A stretch of 13,564 bases of DNA. It comes from Corynebacterium sp. GTDB lineage: Bacteria > Actinomycetota > Actinomycetes > Mycobacteriales > Mycobacteriaceae. The notes beneath the pieces were generated by a model. It had not been told where the DNA came from. It was given only the letters and a program-made list of their open reading frames with translations, and made no database searches. Location: NCBI GenBank assembly GCA_030450335.1, contig JAKDIS010000070.1:1-13564 (forward strand), in the 5' to 3' direction. A program made the translations under genes and the position numbers. Each line of letters begins with the position of its first letter. Position 1 is the first letter of the stretch. Positions 1 to 6,300 of the stretch are shown one piece after another.

Positions 1-1491
1 GTGCGCACCGACTGCGTGCAGCTGCTCACCGTGCACAAGGCCAAGGGCCTGGAGTGGGAGATCGTGGCGGTGCCCCACGCCACGCGCAAGACCTACGCCG
101 ACGCGGTGAAACGCCCCGGAGTGTCGTCCTGGACGACCAACGCGCGCCTACTGCCGTCCGGCCTGCGCGGCGACGCCGCCGAACCGGCCTCCGTCCGGCA
201 GGGAGGCGCCGCCGACACGTCCGGCGCCCCGGTCCTGGACCTCAGCGACGTCGAGGACCGCAAGGGCGTGGTCGAGGCGCAGGACCGGTTCAAGGTCGAA
301 CTCGGCGAACACGGGGCCCGGGAGGACGACCGGCTGTTTTACGTCGCCGTCACCCGCAGCGAGCAGGTGCTGCTCGTCAGCGGCGCGGCGTTCAACAACG
401 CCGACAAGAAACCCGTGGACCCGTCCGTGGCGCTGACCCTGCTGCGCGACCGTGTCAGCGCCGACGGCGCGGCGGACCCCGCGTCGATCGTCACCTGGTC
501 GACGCTGGGCATGGAGTACTCCAAGACCGAGCTCGCGCGCCTGGAGAAGGGCCCGCACCACCGCGAGGACCAGGTGATGGTGCCGGAGAACCCGGCGGCG
601 CGCAACGACCTGGTCGCCGACTACCAGCGCGTCCTGCCCGAGGCGCCGACGGCGGTGTGGCCGCGCCCCACCCTCACCGACCCCTCGCAGGACGGTGCGG
701 CGGCGGTGGTCGACGGCATCCGTCGCGTGCGCGCCGCGGAAGCAGCGGCTGGGGCGGGGCCGTCCGCCGACAAGGGCACGCTCGCCGACCAGTGGGACCA
801 GGAGACCGGCGTGCTGATCGACGAGTACCTCGCCGCGGCCGTCCCGGAGGTCGTCGTGCCGTTGGGTGCGCGGCTCACCGCCACCGAGGCGGTGTCGCTG
901 TCGCGCGACCGCGCCGAGTTCGCCCGACGCCGGCGGCGTCCGGTGCCGATGGAACCGCGCCCCTACACCAAACGCGGCACGGCCTTCCACAACTGGGTGG
1001 AGCGCCACTACGGCTCCGCCAGTCTCATCGACGAGGACGAACTGCCCGGTGCCGCGGACGCGACGCTGACCGACCCGGCGCTGGAGCACCTCAAGCAGCG
1101 CTTCCTCGACAGCCGGTGGGCCGACCGGATGCCTGAGAGCGTGGAGGGGGCGTACTCGGTCACGCTGGCCGGGCACGTCTTCGAGGGACGCATCGACGCG
1201 GTCTTCAGGGACGGCCCGAAAGACACAGACGGCTGGGTGGTCGTCGACTGGAAGACCGGGCGCAAACCCGGCGGTGCCGAACTCGCCTCCGCCGAGCTGC
1301 AGCTCGCGGTGTACCGTCTGGCCTGGGCGAAGGTGCAGACCGCGCGGCTGGGACGACACGTCGGCCCGGAGTCGGTGCGCGCGGCATTCCACTACGTGCT
1401 GTCCAACGAGACCTATGAACCGGGTACACTGCCGACATCAGCTGAACTGGCTGCGCTGATCGGCCGTGAAAGGGAAGGGGACGGGCAGTGA
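1..1491 (+). CDS. adnB: AdnB-type ATP-dependent DNA helicase/nuclease, C-terminal half (5' truncated by window)
   Basis: UvrD-like motor plus RecB-family nuclease, probably the AdnB subunit of the AdnAB double-strand-break resection machine. Only the last 496 residues are present. The GTG at base 1 is an internal Val codon, since the family is about 1,000-1,100 residues and helicase motifs I-IV lie upstream of the window. Visible, numbering from base 1: helicase motif V (VHKAKGLEWE, 11-20) and motif VI (LFYVAVTRSE, 112-121). A C-terminal nuclease follows with His330 (GTAFHNWVE), Asp399 (EGRIDAVF), the Asp416-Trp-Lys418 pair (VVDWKTG), and Gln434-x3-Tyr438. These match the RecB/AddB PD-(D/E)XK set, so the nuclease looks intact. 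AdnB rather than AdnA is inferred from the following channel gene, because I recall adnA-adnB-channel as the mycobacterial order. The stop TGA (1489-1491) overlaps the next GTG start, so translational coupling is likely. Confidence 0.85.
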   Translation: MRTDCVQLLTVHKAKGLEWEIVAVPHATRKTYADAVKRPGVSSWTTNARLLPSGLRGDAAEPASVRQGGAADTSGAPVLDLSDVEDRKGVVEAQDRFKVELGEHGAREDDRLFYVAVTRSEQVLLVSGAAFNNADKKPVDPSVALTLLRDRVSADGAADPASIVTWSTLGMEYSKTELARLEKGPHHREDQVMVPENPAARNDLVADYQRVLPEAPTAVWPRPTLTDPSQDGAAAVVDGIRRVRAAEAAAGAGPSADKGTLADQWDQETGVLIDEYLAAAVPEVVVPLGARLTATEAVSLSRDRAEFARRRRRPVPMEPRPYTKRGTAFHNWVERHYGSASLIDEDELPGAADATLTDPALEHLKQRFLDSRWADRMPESVEGAYSVTLAGHVFEGRIDAVFRDGPKDTDGWVVVDWKTGRKPGGAELASAELQLAVYRLAWAKVQTARLGRHVGPESVRAAFHYVLSNETYEPGTLPTSAELAALIGREREGDGQ

Positions 1492-2561
1492 GGGACCGAC
1501 TCAGGGACCGCTTCCGCACCGACTCGGACATCGACGCGCTCCCGCCCCGCTCGTTGATCAAGATCGTCAACATCCCGGCGAGTGCGCCGGTGAGCCCGTG
1601 GTGGCTGATCAGCAGGCGGATGCTCTACGCCCTGGCGTTGATCTTCTTCTCCTCGGCGGTGGTCTACGTCGACCGCGACGGCTACACCGGTGTGGTCACG
1701 TTCCTCGACGCGGTCTACTATTCGGCCGTGTCGCTGTCCACCACCGGTTACGGTGACATCACCCCGGTCACCCAGTCCGCCCGGCTGGTCAACATCCTGG
1801 TCATCACCCCCATGCGGGTGATCTTCCTGATCCTGCTGGTCGGCACCACGCTCTCGGTGCTCACCGAGGAGTCCCGCAAGACCCTGCAGATCCGTCGATG
1901 GAGAAGGCACATGCGCAACCACACCGTCGTCATCGGCTACGGCACCAAGGGGCGCGCGGCGACGACCGCCCTGCTCGCCGACGGCGTCCCGTCCTCCCAG
2001 ATCGTGGTCGTCGACTCCGACCCCGAGGCGCTCACCCACGCGTCCTCGCGCGGGCTGGTCACCGTACGCGGGCAGGCGACCAGGTCGGACGTCCTGAAAC
2101 TCGCCGGGGTCACCCGCGCCCGCGCGGTCGTCGTCGCCCCGAACCAGGACGACACCGCGGTCCTGATCACCCTGTCGGTGCGTGAGATCGCCGCCTCGGC
2201 GACGATCGTGGCGTCCGTCCGCGAGTCGGAGAACTCCCACCTGCTGCGCCAGTCCGGCGCGGACTCGGTCGTGGTCTCCTCGGAGACCGCCGGGCGGATG
2301 CTCGGGCTGGCCACGGTGAGCCCCTCGGTGACCGGCATGATGGAGGACCTGCTCAGCCCGGACGAGGGCTTCTCCGTGGCCGAACGTGCGGTGGGGGAGG
2401 ACGAGGTCGGCGGCAACCCACGTAACCTCGAGGACATCGTGCTCGGGGTGGTGCGCTCCGGCGTGCTCTACCGCGTGGACTCCTCCGAGGCGGAGACCGT
2501 GGAACCCGGCGACCGGCTGCTCTACATCCGTCGGATCACCGGCGGGGCGGACGACAACTGA
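1488..2561 (+). CDS. Two-TM potassium channel with cytosolic RCK (TrkA-N/TrkA-C) domain
   Basis: A K+ channel of the MthK/CglK architecture, 357 aa, acting in the cytoplasmic membrane and gated by a ligand-binding RCK domain. Order: N-terminal cytosolic segment 1-44; TM1 about 45-62; pore helix about 72-84; selectivity filter TTGYGD at 85-90 (the canonical K+ signature); TM2 about 99-125. The RCK Rossmann fold starts at VVIGYGTKGRA (147-157, GxGxxG) with the strand-end acidic Asp176 (VVVDSD). The TrkA-C-like lobe runs from about 285 to 352. The start is GTG at 1488 with AGGGGACGGG just upstream, overlapping the adnB stop by 4 bp, so it is very probably in the same operon. An internal ATG at residue 142 has its own good Shine-Dalgarno and sits exactly at the start of the RCK domain. 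Channel identity is secure. The physiological ligand and role are unknown. Confidence 0.93.
   Translation: MRDRLRDRFRTDSDIDALPPRSLIKIVNIPASAPVSPWWLISRRMLYALALIFFSSAVVYVDRDGYTGVVTFLDAVYYSAVSLSTTGYGDITPVTQSARLVNILVITPMRVIFLILLVGTTLSVLTEESRKTLQIRRWRRHMRNHTVVIGYGTKGRAATTALLADGVPSSQIVVVDSDPEALTHASSRGLVTVRGQATRSDVLKLAGVTRARAVVVAPNQDDTAVLITLSVREIAASATIVASVRESENSHLLRQSGADSVVVSSETAGRMLGLATVSPSVTGMMEDLLSPDEGFSVAERAVGEDEVGGNPRNLEDIVLGVVRSGVLYRVDSSEAETVEPGDRLLYIRRITGGADDN
1900..1913 (+). promoter_or_regulatory. Candidate internal ribosome binding site and ATG for a free RCK domain
   Basis: GGAGAAGG at 1900-1907 precedes an in-frame ATG at 1911-1913 (Met142 of the channel); GGAG is 7 nt from the ATG. Initiation here would give a soluble 216-residue RCK protein lacking both TM helices. 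MthK and E. coli Kch are known to make free RCK domains from internal starts, so the architecture has precedent. Use of this site here is inferred. Confidence 0.45.
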
Positions 2562-2599
2562 CGTGAACACCCATCCCCGACGGAGGCGAACCTAGACCC

Positions 2600-4762
2600 G
2601 TGTCAGGACGACTCGACCAGCTGAACCTGGACGCACTCGACCCCGAGCAGCTCCGGGCGGCCACCGCGCCGCGAGGCCCGGTGAGCATCATCGCCGGTGC
2701 CGGCACCGGTAAGACCAGGACGATCACCCACCGCATCGCCCACCTGGTGTCCGGCGGGTTCGTGAATCCCGACCACGTGCTGGCGGTGACCTTCACCAAC
2801 CGCGCCGCGGCGGAGCTGCGCGAGCGCCTCACCATGATGGGCGTGGCCCGGGTGCAGGCCCGCACGTTCCACGCCGCGGCGATGCAGCAGCTGCGCTACT
2901 TCTGGCCGAAGGTCATGGGCGACACCCCCTGGGAGCTGCTGGACTCCAAGTTCCCGCTGGTCGCCCGCGTGACCCGCGCGGTGGGGCTGGAACCCGACCG
3001 CACCCTGCTGGCCGACCTGCTCGGCGAGATCGAGTGGGCGAAGGCCTCCCTCATCGCGCCGACGGCCTACCCGGCGCACATCGGGCCGGACAGGCGGGAC
3101 TGCCCGGTGGACCCGGAGAAGTTCGTGAAGATCTTCGAGGGCTACGAGCAGGCCAAGGCCTCCCCGGACCGGGTGCTGCTCGACTTCGACGACCTGCTGC
3201 AGTCGATGGCCGGCCTGCTGGAGTCCGAGGTGGGCATCGCCGACGAGTTCCGGGAGCGTTACCGCACCTTCGTCGTCGACGAGTACCAGGACGTGACGCC
3301 GCTGCAGCAGCGGCTGCTGGACGCCTGGCTCGGCGACCGGGACGACCTCACCGTGGTCGGCGACGCCAACCAGACGATCTACTCCTTCAACGGTGCGACC
3401 CCGGACCACCTGCTGCGGTTCTCCACGAGGTTCCCCTCGTCCACCACCGTGCGCCTGCACCGCGACTACCGGTCGACCCCGCAGGTCGTGGACCTGGCCA
3501 ACCGGGTCATCGGGCAGGCGAAGGGGCGGGCCGCAGGCACACGGCTGACCCTGGAGGGCCAGCGTCCGGATGGTCCGGACCCGGAGTTCTCCGAGTTCCC
3601 CGACGAGACCGTGGAGGCCGCGGAGGTGGCCCGGCGCATCGGCGACCTGCTGGCACACGGTGTGCCGGCCGCCGAGATCGCGGTGCTCTACCGCATCAAC
3701 GCCCAGTCCGCGGCCTTCGAGTACGCCCTGGACCAGGCGGGCATCGCCTACCAGGTCAAGGGCGGCGACGGCTTCTTCCAGCGCGCCGAGATCCGTCAGG
3801 CGGTGCAGGCCCTGGGCCAGGCGGCCCGGCAGGTGCAGGCGCGTGCACGTTCGGCAGGGTCGGCAGGAGAGGACGCGGCGCCCCGCGTCGACGAGCCGCA
3901 GGGCAACCTCGTCGACCAGGTGCGCGCGGTGCTGCTGCCCGTCGGTCTGACTCCGTCCGAACCCGACGGCGCCCAGGAACGTCAGCGCTGGCAGTCCCTG
4001 AACGCCCTGGCCGACCTCGCCGCCGAACTGTCCGCCACCTCCCCGGGGCTGGACCTGCCGGCGCTGATGGGGCTGCTCAAGGAGCGGGCGCAGGCGAAGA
4101 ACCCGCCCCGGTTGCAGGGCGTCACCCTGGCCAGCATCCACGCAGCGAAGGGTCTGGAGTGGGACGCGGTGTTCCTCGTCGGCCTGGTCGACGGCACCCT
4201 GCCGATCCGGCACGCGCTCAAGGGCGCGCACGCCGAGGACGCGGTGGAGGAGGAACGCCGGCTGCTGTACGTCGGTGTCACCCGTGCCCGTGAACACCTG
4301 CACCTGTCCTGGTCGCAGGCCCGCCAGCCCGGTGGCAAGGCCACCCGGCGGCGCACCCGGTTCCTCGACGGCATGGTGCCCTGGGAGAAGGAACGCGCCG
4401 CGGCACAGGCCGCCCAGTCGGCGGGGCAGAAGAAGTCGGGTCAGAAGTCCAAGCCGAGCGACTCCTGCACCACCTGCGGCACCCGGTTGACCACCCCGGA
4501 GCAGCGAATCCTGGGGTTGTGCGAGGCGCACGCCGGTGACGTCGACCAGGTGCTCGTCGCCGAACTGCGCTCGTGGCGCAGCGCCACCGCTCGTGCGCGG
4601 GACGTCCCGGCCTACGTGGTGATGAGTGACGCGACGCTGCGCGCGGTGTGCCACCGCGCACCGACGACACCCCAGGAGCTCGTGCAGGTGCCGGGCATCG
4701 GCCCGATGAAGGTCGAACAGTTCGGCGAGGACGTCCTCGGGATCATCCGGAACTTCCGCTGA
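2600..4762 (+). CDS. uvrD2: UvrD2 superfamily I DNA helicase with Cys/His cluster and HRDC domain
   Basis: A 720-aa 3'-5' DNA helicase of the UvrD/PcrA family in the UvrD2 subclass, acting in DNA repair and replication. Motifs in order: Walker A GAGTGKT (33-39); motif Ia FTNRAAAELRERL; Walker B DEYQD (227-231); motif III VVGDANQTIYSF; motif IV YRSTPQVVDLAN; motif V HAAKGLEWD (514-522); motif VI YVGVTRARE (557-565). After a Lys/Gln/Ala-rich linker comes Cys623-x2-Cys626 ... Cys641-x2-His644, then a C-terminal HRDC domain (about 652-720, with VPGIGPMKVEQFG). Motor, cysteine cluster and HRDC together define UvrD2 rather than UvrD1/PcrA. The start is GTG at 2600 with GGAGG at 2582-2586, a somewhat long 13-nt spacing; the next start would remove the Q-motif region (LDPEQLRAA). 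It lies 38 bp after the channel gene and is probably co-transcribed. The fourth metal ligand being His rather than Cys is unusual. Confidence 0.95.
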   Translation: MSGRLDQLNLDALDPEQLRAATAPRGPVSIIAGAGTGKTRTITHRIAHLVSGGFVNPDHVLAVTFTNRAAAELRERLTMMGVARVQARTFHAAAMQQLRYFWPKVMGDTPWELLDSKFPLVARVTRAVGLEPDRTLLADLLGEIEWAKASLIAPTAYPAHIGPDRRDCPVDPEKFVKIFEGYEQAKASPDRVLLDFDDLLQSMAGLLESEVGIADEFRERYRTFVVDEYQDVTPLQQRLLDAWLGDRDDLTVVGDANQTIYSFNGATPDHLLRFSTRFPSSTTVRLHRDYRSTPQVVDLANRVIGQAKGRAAGTRLTLEGQRPDGPDPEFSEFPDETVEAAEVARRIGDLLAHGVPAAEIAVLYRINAQSAAFEYALDQAGIAYQVKGGDGFFQRAEIRQAVQALGQAARQVQARARSAGSAGEDAAPRVDEPQGNLVDQVRAVLLPVGLTPSEPDGAQERQRWQSLNALADLAAELSATSPGLDLPALMGLLKERAQAKNPPRLQGVTLASIHAAKGLEWDAVFLVGLVDGTLPIRHALKGAHAEDAVEEERRLLYVGVTRAREHLHLSWSQARQPGGKATRRRTRFLDGMVPWEKERAAAQAAQSAGQKKSGQKSKPSDSCTTCGTRLTTPEQRILGLCEAHAGDVDQVLVAELRSWRSATARARDVPAYVVMSDATLRAVCHRAPTTPQELVQVPGIGPMKVEQFGEDVLGIIRNFR

Positions 4763-5615
4763 GCGCGGCCTGACAGGACGGGCACCCCGGCACCTGCACC
4801 GGACGCATCTCGGTGACGTCCAAGCTCACCGGGTCGAGGAAACGCCGGACGGCGGGCACGGCGGCGGGACCGCCGGTCGTGCGTGCCCCCAGGATGTCGC
4901 GCACGATCCCGGCGAACACCGTGGCGGCGAGTCCGGTCATCGACGACGCCGTCCGGCCCTCGCCGACGGGCGCCTGGGCGCGGACGAGCCGCCACTCCGG
5001 ATCCTCCGCGAGCATCTGGGTGTCGATACAGGTCAGACAGGGGGTTGTTCCGGGTTGCACCAGTGGTCCGATCACCACCTGCCCGTCCAATACTCCGCAG
5101 GGCAGGTGCGGCACACCCTGCTCCATCAGACGGTGGGTCACGTCCTGCGGTGGGAAGAGCTGCCCTGCCAGCACCACCAGTGACCTGCCCGACAGGCGCC
5201 CGAACGCGGGTGCGCCCGGGGTGACGGGAGCAGCCGTGACACCGCAGCGCATCAGCTCCTGCAGCAGGGCACCGCTCATCCCGGTCGTCCCGGTGACGTG
5301 CACGGTGGCGGCACCGGTCGGTGGAACCGGACGCAACAGCTCGGCGGTCCGCAGGTCGTCGAGGATGCCGTCGGCGTGCTCCGGGCTGAATCCGCAGTGC
5401 CCCAGCCGCGTGGCCAGGTCGGCGGACTCCACGGGCCGCCTGGCCTCACGCAGCACCAGCATCACCTGGTTCGCCGAGACCCCGTCCGGCACGGCCAGGA
5501 CGAGGGAGTGCGACGGCACCGTCCCGAACTGGAGGTGGCGGGGCGAACGCAGGATCAACGAGGTCGCCTCACGCAGCATCACCACGCTGGCACCCCCGAG
5601 CACGGTCGACGTCAT
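4743..5615 (-). CDS. Standalone cyclodehydratase/ThiF-like (TOMM leader-binding type) protein
   Basis: A 290-aa protein resembling the E1-like/leader-binding half of azole-forming cyclodehydratases, and probably the counterpart of mycobacterial Rv3196. The N-terminal part (about 30-98) looks like a small winged-helix-type domain. A Rossmann-like strand-loop-helix follows at 105-126 (VHVTGTTGMSGALLQ), where the loop GTTGMSG departs from the E1 GxGGxG. Two CxxC pairs, Cys193/Cys196 (PCLTCIDTQ, followed by DPEW at 205-208) and Cys278/Cys281 (PGCPSCQ), are the structural zinc site typical of this superfamily. The spacing CxxC-(D)-x-DPxW is characteristic. The start is ATG at 5613-5615 with AGGGGG 7 nt upstream. 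No YcaO partner, precursor peptide or dehydrogenase is visible nearby, so a TOMM natural-product role is not supported here; it may be a housekeeping descendant. Its 3' end overlaps uvrD2 by 20 bp, tail to tail. Confidence 0.75.
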   Translation of the reverse strand: MTSTVLGGASVVMLREATSLILRSPRHLQFGTVPSHSLVLAVPDGVSANQVMLVLREARRPVESADLATRLGHCGFSPEHADGILDDLRTAELLRPVPPTGAATVHVTGTTGMSGALLQELMRCGVTAAPVTPGAPAFGRLSGRSLVVLAGQLFPPQDVTHRLMEQGVPHLPCGVLDGQVVIGPLVQPGTTPCLTCIDTQMLAEDPEWRLVRAQAPVGEGRTASSMTGLAATVFAGIVRDILGARTTGGPAAVPAVRRFLDPVSLDVTEMRPVQVPGCPSCQAALSGSSG

Positions 5616-5651
5616 GTAAAATCCCCCTGACTAGCACACAAGCTCCCGACA

Positions 5652-5684
5652 TGCACAGTGTAGCCCGCGTTCCCGCACTGTGCA
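5652..5684. repeat. 9-bp inverted repeat in divergent intergenic region (candidate operator)
   Basis: TGCACAGTG (5652-5660) and CACTGTGCA (5676-5684) are perfect inverted copies separated by 15 bp. Each is also a small odd-centred dyad: GCAC-T-GTGC at 5675-5683 is perfect, and GCAC-A-GTGT at 5653-5661 has one mismatch. The centres lie 22 bp apart, about two helical turns. They cover the -35 and -10 of the leftward gene and lie 31 bp upstream of the rightward start. No U-run follows, so a terminator is unlikely. Binding of a regulator is inferred. Confidence 0.5.
5657..5684 (-). promoter_or_regulatory. Probable promoter of the cyclodehydratase-like gene
   Basis: Read on the minus strand there is a -35-like TGCACA (5684-5679, 4 of 6 to TTGACA), a 16-bp spacer, and a -10-like TACACT (5662-5657). 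The start point would be near 5650, giving a leader of about 35 nt that includes the AGGGGG ribosome site at 5628-5623. Both hexamers fall inside the dyad boxes annotated separately. Confidence 0.45.
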
Positions 5685-5714
5685 GCGGGTCGACGACACC
5701 GCGGAAGGTGGACC

Positions 5715-6299
5715 ATGGCAGGACGGCGACGGACCCCGACCAGGGCACAGCTCGAGGTCGTCGACGACTTCGCCCCGGACGTCGAGATCCGGCTGTCGGC
5801 ACGCCGGGAACGCACCATCGCCGGACGCATGGAGCGCGGCCGGGTGATCGTCCTGGCCCCCATGTCGATGGACGCGGCGAACCTGCGGCGCAGCACCAGC
5901 GACCTCGTCGACCGGGTGCGCCGCCGCAACAGCGCCGCCGCCGGGCAGGCGTCCGACGACGATCTGCTGCTGCGCGCCGCCGAACTCAACGACAAGTACC
6001 TGGAGGGCAGGGCGGAGTTCCGCAGCGTGCGCTGGGTGGGCAACATGTCGCGCCGGTGGGCGAGCTGTTCGGTGGACTCAGGCAGGATCCGGGTGTCCGA
6101 CCGCCTCAAGGAGGTACCCGGCTACGTCCTGGACTCGGTGATCATCCACGAACTGGTGCACACCTGGATCCCGGACCACGGCCCCGAGTTCCACGAGTGG
6201 GCGGCGAAAGCGCCCCAGGCCGAGCGGGCCGCCGGATATCTGGAGGCCTACGGGCGCTGGGGCGTGGGGAACACCGACGAGTCCGGGGACGTGGACTGA
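5715..6299 (+). CDS. YgjP/SprT-like (DUF45, M48-type) zinc metallopeptidase
   Basis: A 194-aa predicted cytosolic metal-dependent hydrolase with no signal peptide or TM segment. The zincin signature HELVH is at 145-149 with a third ligand His155 in HELVHTWIPDHGPEFHEW, matching the HELxHxxxxxHxxxF pattern of YgjP proteins (catalytic Glu146). Upstream, RRWASCS (113-119) corresponds to the family's RWGSCS strand. The length is slightly short for YgjP (usually about 170-240 aa), but the core is complete. The start is ATG at 5715 with AAGGTGG (5705-5711) just upstream. It is divergent from the cyclodehydratase-like gene and ends 1 bp before the oppositely oriented DUF2342 gene. The substrate is unknown for the family; SprT relatives act on DNA-protein crosslinks, but I see no specific support for that here. 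Confidence 0.85.
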   Translation: MAGRRRTPTRAQLEVVDDFAPDVEIRLSARRERTIAGRMERGRVIVLAPMSMDAANLRRSTSDLVDRVRRRNSAAAGQASDDDLLLRAAELNDKYLEGRAEFRSVRWVGNMSRRWASCSVDSGRIRVSDRLKEVPGYVLDSVIIHELVHTWIPDHGPEFHEWAAKAPQAERAAGYLEAYGRWGVGNTDESGDVD

Positions 6300-6300
6300 C

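Noticed and set aside
58..1136. Second plus-strand ORF inside adnB
   Set aside because: Arg/Gly/Pro-rich out-of-frame translation typical of high-G+C DNA. The other frame holds the conserved motifs.
148..1392. Long minus-strand ORF opposite adnB
   Set aside because: It is a shadow of high-G+C third-position bias. It has a His/Arg/Val-rich composition, no domain, and lies opposite intact helicase and nuclease motifs.
2603..4654. 683-codon minus-strand ORF opposite uvrD2
   Set aside because: Mirror frame of a G+C-rich gene with all helicase motifs on the plus strand. The product is low-complexity Gln/Arg/Val/Gly with no ribosome site.
6280..6297. AGTCC/GGACT hairpin at the end of the YgjP-like gene as a terminator
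   Set aside because: Only a 5-bp stem with an 8-nt loop and no U-run, so it is indistinguishable from chance.
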